Assembly: GCA_027080405.1 (NCBI GenBank)
Contig: JALWSL010000187.1
Span: 1 to 12,692 of the forward strand
Length of the DNA stretch: 12,692 nucleotides
Direction of reading: 5' to 3'
Origin: Planctomycetaceae bacterium
GTDB taxonomy: Bacteria; Planctomycetota; Planctomycetia; Planctomycetales; Planctomycetaceae
The notes under the pieces are model-generated. The model did not search any database. It was not told the origin of the DNA and was given only the letters and a program-made list of their open reading frames with translations. The translations under genes were made by a program, and so were the position numbers. Positions 1-6,485 of the stretch are shown in pieces. Numbering within the stretch: the stretch's first letter is position 1; every line of letters begins with the position of its first letter.

Positions 1-116
1 GGAATACCACGGAAGCTGCGTTTGATCATTTTGTTCAGCATCACTCACAGGATTGCTTTCCTCTTGTGACCGTTATGCCGGTTCCAGGGGGCATTATGTT
101 TCACAGTTGCAAATAG
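1..116 (+). CDS. Possible C-terminal fragment of an unidentified protein
   Basis: The third forward frame is open from the left edge to a TAG at 114-116 and would encode about 37 residues ending in GGIMFHSCK. The residue mix looks protein-like, but an open frame this short arises by chance fairly often and no family is recognisable. If real, it is the end of a gene that starts outside the window and converges on the ABC ATPase gene. No terminator with a T run follows it. Confidence 0.3.
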   Translation, partial: NTTEAAFDHFVQHHSQDCFPLVTVMPVPGGIMFHSCK

Positions 117-322
117 ATTACAGATAGAGGCGATTTCGTGCATGGCAACGCATGTGCAACATTCCCAATCTTCTACTCATTCTGCAGATCGCCCAGTCGA
201 TTGCCCCCCGATAACCGGTTAGATGCACGTTTTACTGTTTTCTTCAGACAGCAGGGGCGTTGAGAGGCACCTTTTCGATTTTTTGCGAAGTTATCCCTGA
301 TAAGATAACAAGCTGATAAATG

Positions 323-340
323 GGGCGGCCCCCACCGCCC
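323..340. repeat. GC-rich hairpin downstream of the ABC ATPase gene
   Basis: GGGCGG (323-328) and CCGCCC (335-340) form a perfect 6-bp stem around a 6-nt loop, about 65 bp past the stop of the minus-strand ATPase gene. There is no T run on either strand. A second dyad, GTTATC (290-295) with GATAAC (304-309), lies just beyond it. These may help end transcription between the ATPase gene and whatever lies to the left, but that is a guess. I see nothing else in 117-405. Confidence 0.3.
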
Positions 341-405
341 GGATTGCTCCGAACGATGAGGACCAGGAACATCTCCTCAATACGATTACAGAACGGACAG
401 GCCGA

Positions 406-1098
406 TTAAGCGGCTTCTGCCTGTACTTCTGCTTTTACTTCTGATGCAACTCCTGAGACCAGGCGAATGGTTCGCGTGGCGAACTTGGCGGCGGCTTCAT
501 CGTGGGTGACCATCACGATCGTGCGGCCGTCCTGATGAAACTCCGTGAGGTACTCCATCACCTGCTCGCGTGTTTCGGGATCGAGGTTGCCGGTCGGTTC
601 GTCAGCCAGAATGATCTGTGGATCGTTCGCCAACGTACGAGCCAGCGCGACCCGTTGCTGTTGCCCCTGGCTCATTTCATTTGGTTTATGCCTCATGCGT
701 TCCGCCAGACCGACTTTTTCCAGCATCGCTGCAGCGCGTTCCTGTTGCTGTTGCACGCTGCAACCGGAAAGAACAAGCGGAATTTGCACATTCTCCTGAG
801 CCGTCAGCCAGGGAATGAGGTTGAACGTCTGAAACACAAAACCGATCTTCGTGCTACGTACCTTTGTTCGCTCCTTGACCGAAAGGGCATAAAGCGAAAT
901 CCCGTCGAGAACCACTCGACCGGAACTCGGTGCGAGCATGCCTCCCAGAAGCGAAAGCATTGTTGTTTTTCCGCTGCCGCTCGGGCCGATGATGGCAACA
1001 AAATCGTTATCCGGTATCTCCAGGTTTGTTTCGTCCAGAGCAGTAACTTCCTGCCCGTGACGCTCATATTTCTTGATCACATTTTCCAGTGAATACAT
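406..1098 (-). CDS. ABC transporter ATP-binding protein, LolD/MacB type
   Basis: This is a cytoplasmic ATPase subunit that powers the FtsX-type permease encoded just upstream. The 230 residues form one complete nucleotide-binding domain: Walker A GPSGSGKT at 38-45, Q-loop Gln90, signature at 142-146, Walker B IILADE at 162-167 followed by PTGNLD, and the H-loop His199. The overall pattern, including the QQQRVALAR run after the signature and the PTGNLD segment, matches the LolD/MacB/FtsE group. The signature reads MSQGQ instead of LSGGQ; Ser, the second Gly and Gln are kept, so activity is likely. The last dozen residues are Ala/Glu-rich. The start is supported by AAGGA nine bases before the ATG. 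It is the last gene of the minus-strand metal locus, 139 bp after the permease stop. Its substrate cannot be told from the sequence. Confidence 0.93.
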   Translation of the reverse strand: MYSLENVIKKYERHGQEVTALDETNLEIPDNDFVAIIGPSGSGKTTMLSLLGGMLAPSSGRVVLDGISLYALSVKERTKVRSTKIGFVFQTFNLIPWLTAQENVQIPLVLSGCSVQQQQERAAAMLEKVGLAERMRHKPNEMSQGQQQRVALARTLANDPQIILADEPTGNLDPETREQVMEYLTEFHQDGRTIVMVTHDEAAAKFATRTIRLVSGVASEVKAEVQAEAA

Positions 1099-1116
1099 TG
1101 AAATGATTCCTTCATT

Positions 1117-1245
1117 TTAAGTTGTTGTATAAAGATGTTGTGTAATAGAACCGTGAGGAACCGCCAGGCGGACTGTCAATTCTTCTGACTGCCCGTGCAC
1201 GGCACACAACGAGTCCTGAATCATGAGGGATTGGGGACTACGCAT
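1117..1245 (-). CDS. Possible small ORF coupled to the permease stop
   Basis: The gap between the permease and ATPase genes is nearly filled by a 42-codon ORF. Its ATG overlaps the permease stop (ATGCGTAG on the minus strand), and its TAA lies 18 bp before the ATPase start. It would begin [13 protein letters not shown] and end in YTTT. It has no ribosome site of its own, so translation would depend on coupling. I recognise no family, and it has neither a signal peptide nor a membrane segment. It may instead be an untranslated spacer: the gap also contains the palindromes CCGTGCACGG (1193-1202) and CCGCCAGGCGG (1161-1171). Confidence 0.25.
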   Translation of the reverse strand: MRSPQSLMIQDSLCAVHGQSEELTVRLAVPHGSITQHLYTTT

Positions 1246-2467
1246 CGTTAAAGACCAGACAGGGATCGAGACCGGCGGCACGACGGGCCGGTAAATAGCT
1301 GGCAACAACGGCTACCAGTGTCGCAACGCCTATGCCGATCAAACAGAGTTGAGGCATCGGCTGCACCGCCACATCCAACAATTGTGGGCCAAGAATGTAG
1401 GCCAGAACGGTTCCCAACAGAAAACCGCCCAATCCACCGACAAAACCGAGAATGGTGGCTTTGCCGAGGAAAAGATTGGTGACAAATGCGGGGCTGGCTC
1501 CGAGTGCCATCAAGGTGCCGATTTCTTTTCGACGCTCCGAGACGTTCGAATACATCACACTGGCAATGCTGGCTGCGCCGACAAGCAGCAAAATTGAAAA
1601 GAACAGCCACGACAGACGCGACATCAATCCATTGACAGCCACCTGCGTCTCCACCACTTGCGAAATGGTGATCACTCGGGTATCGGGCAGTTCTTTGGAA
1701 AGAGAACCGATCAAATCACCGGCTGCGTCTTCACAACAGGCCATAATTTCAATCACGTTCACAACCGGCCCTGTTCCCGCCAATTCCTGAACCGTATGCA
1801 AGTGGGCAAACAGTCGCCCGTCGTCAATCGTTCCGGTTTCAGGCAAAACGGTCAATACTTTGAATTCTTTTTCCAACAGCGTGATTTTATCACCCTTTTG
1901 GGCTCCCAACTGGGTTGCGATTTCGGAGCCAAGAATCACTTCGTCCTTGCCCAAATCCTTAATCGATCGTTTCGTTGCCAGGGAAGCCGGGTCTTCATCT
2001 TCGTCGCCCCCGGTAATACCTGTCGCACAACATCCGCGATCCGAACCGACCGAATTCGTCAACATGCTCATTCCCTGCCAGGCGGCTTTCGATTCAAATT
2101 CCGAACGGGGCAGTATTCCTGTCAACACAACCGGAATGCTGTCGACATCGGCTTCGACACAGAGTTTGGGTGCCAGATTTTGCACACCAGGCAGCTTTGC
2201 CAAAGCCAGTTGTGTCACATACGTTTCAGGCATTGTTTTGCCGTGCATGTCCGCAGAGTAATAATTCTGAAGCGAGACCGAAGGAGGCAACACCAGCACA
2301 TTGGCCCCGAGTGCATCCATGTCGCTCGCAATTTTCTGTTCAGAATAGACCGTAATGTTCTGGATCGCGACCAATGCGGTCACTCCCAAAGTAACCGCAA
2401 CCAGGCTCGTCAACATCGGCGTAGGCCGTTGCCAAAGCTCTTTCAGTATCAGTGAATAAGGTTTCAT
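1238..2467 (-). CDS. ABC transporter permease, MacB/FtsX family, with Cys pairs in the external domain
   Basis: This is an inner-membrane permease of 409 residues with MacB/LolC-like topology. It has one N-terminal membrane helix (about 19-38), a large extracytoplasmic domain (about 40-283), then three C-terminal helices (about 286-307, 338-360 and 373-393). The family motif [15 protein letters not shown] follows helix 2 at 311-325, and the helix 4 end [12 protein letters not shown] is also typical. The family couples cytoplasmic ATP hydrolysis to movement of its external domain rather than carrying substrate through a channel. The external domain has vicinal cysteines at 146-147 and 244-245, with an acidic GGDEDEDP stretch at 153-160 beside the first pair. 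I do not remember these as usual family features, and in this context they suggest metal or thiol chemistry. The start is backed by a G-rich ribosome site (GGGGGGAG) seven or eight bases before the ATG. The ATPase gene downstream is the evident partner. Confidence 0.92.
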   Translation of the reverse strand: MKPYSLILKELWQRPTPMLTSLVAVTLGVTALVAIQNITVYSEQKIASDMDALGANVLVLPPSVSLQNYYSADMHGKTMPETYVTQLALAKLPGVQNLAPKLCVEADVDSIPVVLTGILPRSEFESKAAWQGMSMLTNSVGSDRGCCATGITGGDEDEDPASLATKRSIKDLGKDEVILGSEIATQLGAQKGDKITLLEKEFKVLTVLPETGTIDDGRLFAHLHTVQELAGTGPVVNVIEIMACCEDAAGDLIGSLSKELPDTRVITISQVVETQVAVNGLMSRLSWLFFSILLLVGAASIASVMYSNVSERRKEIGTLMALGASPAFVTNLFLGKATILGFVGGLGGFLLGTVLAYILGPQLLDVAVQPMPQLCLIGIGVATLVAVVASYLPARRAAGLDPCLVFNDA

Positions 2468-2497
2468 GAAATCTCCCCCCTTGAAGATGCCAGACCT

Positions 2498-2528
2498 GCA
2501 GGAACAGGGTGAATGATTTTGTTCCTGC
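2498..2528. repeat. Intercistronic 9-bp hairpin between the thioredoxin-like and permease genes
   Basis: GCAGGAACA (2498-2506) and TGTTCCTGC (2520-2528) are perfect inverted copies around a 13-nt loop. They sit in the 108-bp gap, about 30 bp before the permease start. No U tract follows on the minus strand, so it is more likely an mRNA processing, stability or attenuation structure than a full terminator. Confidence 0.45.
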
Positions 2529-2575
2529 GAAGTCTTTGATTTGTCGATTGGTAATACAAAAAAATGAATGGAAAA

Positions 2576-3325
2576 CTACTTTCTGTTTTTTTTGCGATGT
2601 TTACAGTTCGGATCGCTACAGCATTCCCCGGCTGCAACGATGGTTTGTGTCAGCGTTTTGCTGCTGACATCCGTTTTGTAAACGCCAAGCAGTTTTCCGG
2701 GAGGAGCCATGAAAACAGTAACCGGCCTTGAAACGGAATTGGGGACGTTGAACAACTTCAGGAATTTCGCTTCAACAGGATCGCTGGCACGAACATTCAC
2801 GATATGCGTTCGCGTCGAGAATTCTGGTTGAGCCTGGAATTCCTGTACTCCTTTCGGAACATAAGCCCCGGTGTCTGGCTGAGCACAAAGAAGTACGATT
2901 TTTTTATCCTGCAGCGCCTTGATACATTCCGCCTGAATCGGACTGACGACCGCATTGGCAATTTGCCCGGCTCTCAATTTACGGGGAAAGACACCGGAAA
3001 CCGCTCCGTTGGGAGCAACGGCGACGAGGGCAGGCAAGGGAAGCCGGCTGGCATCGAAACGCGACACCGAATCGCTTTCCGCCTTATCATTCACATTAAC
3101 AGCCACCACAGTCGCGTTCTCTATCTGTGACGTTTCCTCTCCCAAGGACTTGTACATCGCCCGTGTGGTCGAGTCGTCCTTATTGAAGAACATGATGAAA
3201 GTCATCTTCTTGTCGGCGGATGCCTGCTGAAGTGACTGTTGGGCTCGGCTGAGACTGGCTGCGTTGACAGCATGGGAACCAGACAGAACGGTGCCGACCA
3301 AAAGGGCAAATACAAACAGTTTCAT
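2576..3325 (-). CDS. Exported protein with two thioredoxin-like domains, no CXXC, and a Cys-rich tail
   Basis: The 249-residue product starts with a clear signal peptide (MKLFVFALLVGTVLSGSHAV, cleavage near residue 22). Two stretches then each look like a thioredoxin fold. In residues 40-115 a strand MTFIMFF leads to a probable cis-proline segment LPLPALVAVAPNG. In residues 135-230 a strand KKIVLLC leads to SRPVTVFMAPPGKLLG. Neither has a CXXC active site, so disulfide exchange of the usual kind is unlikely. The C terminus carries CC at 235-236, Cys241 and His243 followed by basic residues, a plausible metal-binding tail. The start is uncertain: I chose the ATG that gives the best signal peptide, but an in-frame TTG lies two codons upstream at 3331, and the only good AGGAG is about 27 bases before the ATG. 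The gene sits between the His-rich protein and the permease. A role as a periplasmic partner of the transporter is inference. Confidence 0.8.
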   Translation of the reverse strand: MKLFVFALLVGTVLSGSHAVNAASLSRAQQSLQQASADKKMTFIMFFNKDDSTTRAMYKSLGEETSQIENATVVAVNVNDKAESDSVSRFDASRLPLPALVAVAPNGAVSGVFPRKLRAGQIANAVVSPIQAECIKALQDKKIVLLCAQPDTGAYVPKGVQEFQAQPEFSTRTHIVNVRASDPVEAKFLKLFNVPNSVSRPVTVFMAPPGKLLGVYKTDVSSKTLTQTIVAAGECCSDPNCKHRKKNRK

Positions 3326-3375
3326 TGACAAACTTTTTACCGTGACAAAGAACTCCTTTTCGGTTTTATTGGTGT

Positions 3376-3410
3376 GAAAGCCAGTTCATCTTTCTGGCCT
3401 GTGAACTTTC
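3376..3410. repeat. Intercistronic stem with alternative pairings
   Basis: In the gap between the His-rich and thioredoxin-like genes, GCCAG (3380-3384) can pair with CTGGC (3394-3398). Alternatively GTTCA (3384-3388) can pair with TGAAC (3402-3406). Both can be capped by GAAA (3376-3379) with TTTC (3407-3410). The two inner stems exclude each other, which is the layout of an attenuator, but no T run is present. Confidence 0.25.
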
Positions 3411-3434
3411 AATTGTTGATGATTCATTCTTTCA

Positions 3435-3451
3435 GATCATCAATGATGATC
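3435..3451. repeat. Hairpin over the stop codon of the His-rich gene
   Basis: GATCATC (3435-3441) and GATGATC (3445-3451) are perfect inverted copies around three bases, spanning the TGA stop at 3440-3442. Part of the symmetry comes from the His/Asp codons of the protein's C terminus, so it may be only a by-product of coding sequence. Confidence 0.3.
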
Positions 3452-4126
3452 GTGGGAATGCTTTACTTCAAAGCCGAATCCTTTCAGCCATTTCTCCCAT
3501 TCCTGGGCCGATTGATGGCTTGAAAACTCGGCATGTCGCCAGGATTTGCCTTGAACAATAATATCTGTATGGCCATCGTGGCTATTAATATCGATTGTGC
3601 AGCCGAGCCCCTTCAGAATCGCAATCAACTCCTGGTACTCTCCTTCCTGCTTCGGATGCAATGTCACCTGACGGGGCAAACGGTATTGCAGTTCTTCCTG
3701 TTCGTGGGCATGCTGATCGTCATGCGAATGCCCCTTTTGGGGAGCATCCCTTTCTCTTTCAGAATGAGCGTGATGACCATGAGAATCATCGTGATCTTCG
3801 CTGTGACCGTGCACAATATCGAACCCGGCCCTTCGCAGCCATTTTTCCCACTGGTGAGCGAGTTTCTCCGAAGAGACGGAAACAACACGCCATTTCGGGC
3901 ATTCATATTGAATGACAATGGAGTCTTCTGCCTGCTGGCTCGACACTTTACAGCCGAGTTTTTTCAGTGCCTGCAAATGCTTTTCAGCCTCGGCGGTTTC
4001 CCGAAACGATTGGGTAACGGTTTTCTTTGTTTTGTACGCAACCGAAACATCTTTGGCGAGCAGAAAAGAACTCCCCAAAAACAAGGCGGCTGTTGCAATA
4101 CTGAGTAAATTTGCCAACATCCTCAT
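3440..4126 (-). CDS. Exported His-rich protein with a duplicated domain, probable periplasmic metal binder
   Basis: The 228-residue product has a signal peptide (to about residue 24, ending LLAK). It then contains two copies of one domain. Residues 51-108 align without a gap to 168-225, at an offset of exactly 117 residues. The fixed points are LG-Cys (59/176), Trp-Arg (79-80/196-197), SS (85-86/202-203), the WEKWL motif (93-97/210-214), Gly-Phe (101-102/218-219) and His-x-His (106,108/223,225). I count 20 identities in 58. The linker between the copies (106-141) holds 11 histidines with Asp/Glu, and the protein ends HSHDHH. Such His/Asp runs bind zinc, copper or nickel in many periplasmic proteins. 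The ATG is preceded by AGGAG at nine bases. The position upstream of an FtsX-type ABC transporter and beside a ZIP gene suggests a metal receptor or buffer. I do not recognise the domain as a named family. Confidence 0.88.
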   Translation of the reverse strand: MRMLANLLSIATAALFLGSSFLLAKDVSVAYKTKKTVTQSFRETAEAEKHLQALKKLGCKVSSQQAEDSIVIQYECPKWRVVSVSSEKLAHQWEKWLRRAGFDIVHGHSEDHDDSHGHHAHSERERDAPQKGHSHDDQHAHEQEELQYRLPRQVTLHPKQEGEYQELIAILKGLGCTIDINSHDGHTDIIVQGKSWRHAEFSSHQSAQEWEKWLKGFGFEVKHSHDHH

Positions 4127-4181
4127 TCGTGATGACTCCTTTTTTCAGTTGAATGAATGCCGCCAATAACGTGGGGCCTGA

Positions 4182-4196
4182 GGCAATAATTATGCC
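4182..4196. promoter_or_regulatory. AT-centred dyad upstream of the His-rich gene
   Basis: GGCAATAATTATGCC is an imperfect inverted repeat (GGCA and TGCC arms around an AT core), about 56 bp upstream of the His-rich gene's ATG in a 244-bp gap. It has the size and AT-rich centre of a Fur/Zur-family operator, but it matches no consensus I can quote exactly. The gap also has a 7-bp hairpin, ATCTTTC/GAAAGAT, at 4256-4274, which could mark the 3' end of the Cys-rich gene. Confidence 0.25.
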
Positions 4197-4370
4197 AGGG
4201 CGTACGAAAACACGAATCTGTCAAGAGCCGATACCGCCGTGCCGTTCAAACAGCGATCTTTCTGGACGAAAGATGCCATCATTAAGAACGCACAAGCAGA
4301 AAGAGAGACCCAAAAGCAGGGCAGCAGCATCCAGTGAGTTTATAAAAGCGGTAAAACTCAAAAAGCGGGG

Positions 4371-4859
4371 CTAGATCAGCCAGATTTGAAGCAGCGCGCA
4401 GCCGCTCGTTTCATGGAGCGAGTAAAAAGAAGTCTGTAACTCCCGGCAGGCATGACACATTTGCAGACCAATCTGTTGTGTCGTACCAAGTATTGCGGGG
4501 GGCTGGGACATTCCATCGATCAGAGCAACCCTGGCGAGAGTTGGTAGAAAGACACAACCGGAGTGCTCACACTTACATTGACACGGAGCCTTTGCGGGCG
4601 ATTTCCCTTCTTCACAGGGAACCTGAATTTCCTGCGAACGCAGACAGCAATTTTGACGGACTTTTTGCTTCAGATGGTGGGAACAGGATTTGTCGTTTTC
4701 GCAGTCGCAGCAGCACGATTGACACTCACAACCCGCTTCGCATGCCGAAACACTTCCCGCGCAACACGTATCACAGGCGTGATGAAAACTGCACCCAAAC
4801 AGGCTGTGGGCAGCCATCACAACAATCGTGATCAGTTTAATGCAAAGGGAGCGGATCAT
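4371..4859 (-). CDS. Small secreted Cys-rich protein, metallothionein-like in composition
   Basis: The 162-residue product begins with a short hydrophobic signal (about 1-21, ending HSLFG) and then has a dense cysteine region. There are 23 cysteines in all, including CDTCC at 29-33, CECQSCCCDC at 44-53, CC at 71-72 and CQCKC at 93-97, plus a His pair before Cys29 and another at 61-62. The C-terminal third (about 105-162) is ordinary sequence with CHAC at 135-138. The composition suggests binding of soft metals such as zinc or copper outside the cytoplasm. I recall small planctomycete proteins with a similar GC-x-x-HHA beginning beside metal efflux genes, but cannot confirm this. The ribosome site is weak (TGGA). 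It is the first gene of the minus-strand set. Overlapping plus-strand frames exist, but they lack a signal or family features. Confidence 0.72.
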   Translation of the reverse strand: MIRSLCIKLITIVVMAAHSLFGCSFHHACDTCCAGSVSACEAGCECQSCCCDCENDKSCSHHLKQKVRQNCCLRSQEIQVPCEEGKSPAKAPCQCKCEHSGCVFLPTLARVALIDGMSQPPAILGTTQQIGLQMCHACRELQTSFYSLHETSGCALLQIWLI

Positions 4860-5392
4860 ATCAATTCCACAAAATTTGGACGGTTATTCGTAATATATCG
4901 GCAAGAATGCTGCCCAAATCCAAAGGGAAAATTGATAAAATTGGTCTTCCCTTACAATTGAATGGAATGCCCGAACGGCAGCGCATGCGATATTCAGCAG
5001 GACACCGTGATCAAAACCTGCGTGCGACACCGGGGGCCTGGCAACACGGATGGTAATGTGGTAATGCGTTGAGGGTAATTTTACTCTCTTCATTCCCTGT
5101 CGAATGTTTCAACAAATTTTACAAGCTTCAGGGAGGAAGATAGCAGACGTTTCCTGAACTCTCTCTTGTGGTTACGGCTAATCAAACAGGGAAAAGCCTG
5201 AAATCTGTCCCCTGTTGAATACCATCTTCCGTCAGGGATTGTATGATGGGCAATCTGTTAGATAACGAGACAGGCGAGACAGGTTTGTAAACGGTATGTA
5301 AATTCGGAAAGCTCATGATGGTGACGGCGGTTGAAGCAGACCAGCCGTGACTTGAATGTTGGAACTCTTTAGCTGGTGGTGATAACCTTTCC
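4860..5392. promoter_or_regulatory. Divergent intergenic region between the Cys-rich gene and the ZIP gene
   Basis: This 533-bp spacer must hold the promoters of both directions. I see no convincing gene. A possible minus-strand -10 box TATATT (4892-4897) lies about 33 bp before the Cys-rich ATG, without a good -35. AAGGGAA (4923-4929) and TTCCCTT (4947-4953) flank AATT repeats just upstream. Further on are the TGGTAATG repeats at 5051-5084, a dyad AACAGGG (5185-5191) with CCCTGTT (5210-5216), and a 9-bp tandem repeat GAGACAGGC/GAGACAGGT at 5267-5284. No clear sigma-70 promoter for the ZIP gene was found. Confidence 0.4.
5051..5084. repeat. Tandem TGGTAATG repeats ending in a small palindrome
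   Basis: TGGTAATG occurs twice head to tail (5051-5058 and 5059-5066), then a variant GGGTAATT at 5073-5080 runs into the palindrome GTAATTTTAC (5075-5084). Clustered short direct repeats in a divergent promoter region are typical of regulator binding sites, here perhaps for a metal-sensing repressor. Confidence 0.35.
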
Positions 5393-6454
5393 ATGCAGAA
5401 ATCTACTCTTTCGTATCATTTATCCAGTCCTGTTTTGCTGCTGGGGCTTTTCCTGTTCGCTTCGATGGTGTTCCCCCGATCGCTCGGTGCGGAATCGGAA
5501 AAGAGTCTTGCAGCACCTCCAACGACCGTTGTTCCGCTCGATATCGATGAGATACCGCGGCAATTATCACAAGAAGAACTGTCCAGCAGAGGTAAACTGC
5601 TGTTTTTCTATAGTGTCGTCATTCTGTTTTCCTCCATGCTCGGTGGTTATTTGCCCAGGTTGATAAAATTGACGCATACGCGCATACAAATTTTGATGAG
5701 TTTTGTGGGTGGTTTGATGCTTGGTGTCGCCCTGTTTCATTTGTTGCTGCATGCCGTGTTGGATGTCCCGAAATCTGAATTGAATTCTGTCATCACTTCT
5801 CTGGGGCTCGGTATTTTGACAATGTTTCTGTTGCTGAGGGTTTTTCATTTCCATCAGCACGATCTTTCTGATGATTCCGTCGCTGCAGAGCAAGCACAGG
5901 GGCATGCGAGTTGTCACGAACAGGCTCACCAGGCCCATCATCATGCGGAGAAACCTGGCTTGAAATCACGTTTCGCATGGGTCGGGATTGCTTTTGGATT
6001 AGGGCTGCACTCGATTATGGATGGTGTGGCGGTCGCCGTGAGTACATTACGCCCTCCCGTTGGAAGCGAGCAACTTTCCTTTTGGGGGCTGGCCACATTT
6101 TTGGCTGTTCTGCTTCATAAACCACTCGATGCGGTTTCGATTACGTCCGTCATGTCTGTATCCGGTTGGAAGCCTTCTGTCTGCACTGCTGTTAATTTTT
6201 CGTTCGCCCTGATGTGTCCGATTGGAGCACTATTGGCCTGGTGGGGGATTGTGGGAACGCACTCGCATCTCTATCTGATGAGCCATCTACTCGCCTTTTC
6301 CGCCGGGATTTTCTTCTGCATCTCATTGAGTGATCTTTTGCCGGAAATGCAGTTTCATGCCCATAACCAATGGACATTGACTTTCTCCCTTATCGCGGGG
6401 CTCGGGCTTGCCTGGGCGCTGATGTGGCTCGACCCTGTTCACGGTTTGCAATGA
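5393..6454 (+). CDS. ZIP-family metal (probably zinc) transporter
   Basis: ZIP proteins carry zinc, iron or manganese across the membrane towards the cytoplasm. The 353 residues have an N-terminal hydrophobic segment (12-32) that may be a signal peptide, then about eight membrane helices (about 68-86, 101-120, 134-151, 195-218, 229-250, 265-287, 295-313 and 328-346). Family metal-site motifs are present: HSIMDG at 206-211 in helix 4 and HKPLDA at 242-247 in helix 5. The HK in helix 5, where many bacterial ZIPs have HE, resembles the ZIP1-type (ZIPII) group. The loop between helices 3 and 4 (152-184) has nine histidines, as is common in ZIPs. SLSDLLPE at 311-318 is also typical. The ribosome site is weak. 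The gene is divergent from the minus-strand metal locus and convergent with the ceramidase-like gene, so shared metal control with the former is likely but inferred. Confidence 0.9.
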   Translation: MQKSTLSYHLSSPVLLLGLFLFASMVFPRSLGAESEKSLAAPPTTVVPLDIDEIPRQLSQEELSSRGKLLFFYSVVILFSSMLGGYLPRLIKLTHTRIQILMSFVGGLMLGVALFHLLLHAVLDVPKSELNSVITSLGLGILTMFLLLRVFHFHQHDLSDDSVAAEQAQGHASCHEQAHQAHHHAEKPGLKSRFAWVGIAFGLGLHSIMDGVAVAVSTLRPPVGSEQLSFWGLATFLAVLLHKPLDAVSITSVMSVSGWKPSVCTAVNFSFALMCPIGALLAWWGIVGTHSHLYLMSHLLAFSAGIFFCISLSDLLPEMQFHAHNQWTLTFSLIAGLGLAWALMWLDPVHGLQ

Positions 6455-6460
6455 ACAGGG
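6433..6460. terminator. Strong hairpin at the convergent end of the ZIP and ceramidase-like genes
   Basis: CCCTGTTCA (6433-6441) and TGAACAGGG (6452-6460) form a perfect 9-bp stem around a 10-nt loop. The second arm starts on the ZIP stop codon TGA. The ceramidase-like gene ends 26 bp away on the other strand, so one hairpin could serve both. No T run follows on either strand, so it would have to work without one. Confidence 0.45.
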
Positions 6461-6485
6461 ACGGACGGCGGCGCAACGGCTGTGA

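Noticed and set aside
502..1092. 196-codon plus-strand open frame
   Set aside because: It is antisense to the ATPase gene, whose Walker and signature motifs prove the minus strand.
1658..2455. 265-codon plus-strand open frame
   Set aside because: It lies entirely antisense to the well-supported permease gene and shows no domain, signal or coherent residue pattern.
4180..4224. TTGACA (4219-4224, minus strand) as a promoter for the His-rich gene
   Set aside because: The nearest -10-like AT-rich hexamer is about 26 bases away, too far for a sigma-70 promoter.
4153..4374. 73-codon basic plus-strand frame in the gap between the Cys-rich and His-rich genes
   Set aside because: It has no ribosome site and no recognisable family. 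It shares the CTAG at 4371-4374 with the minus-strand stop, which is a sequence coincidence. Reading the minus strand past the Cys-rich stop also gave no recognisable remnant.
4563..4961. Plus-strand frames opposite the Cys-rich gene
   Set aside because: They lack a signal peptide or family features. The minus-strand frame has a signal peptide, clustered Cys and the same direction as its neighbours.
4884..5093. 69-codon minus-strand frame in the divergent spacer
   Set aside because: It has no ribosome site, no signal and no family likeness, and lies where promoters are expected.
5182..5394. 70-codon minus-strand frame upstream of the ZIP gene
   Set aside because: It overlaps the ZIP upstream region, has low-information sequence and no ribosome site.
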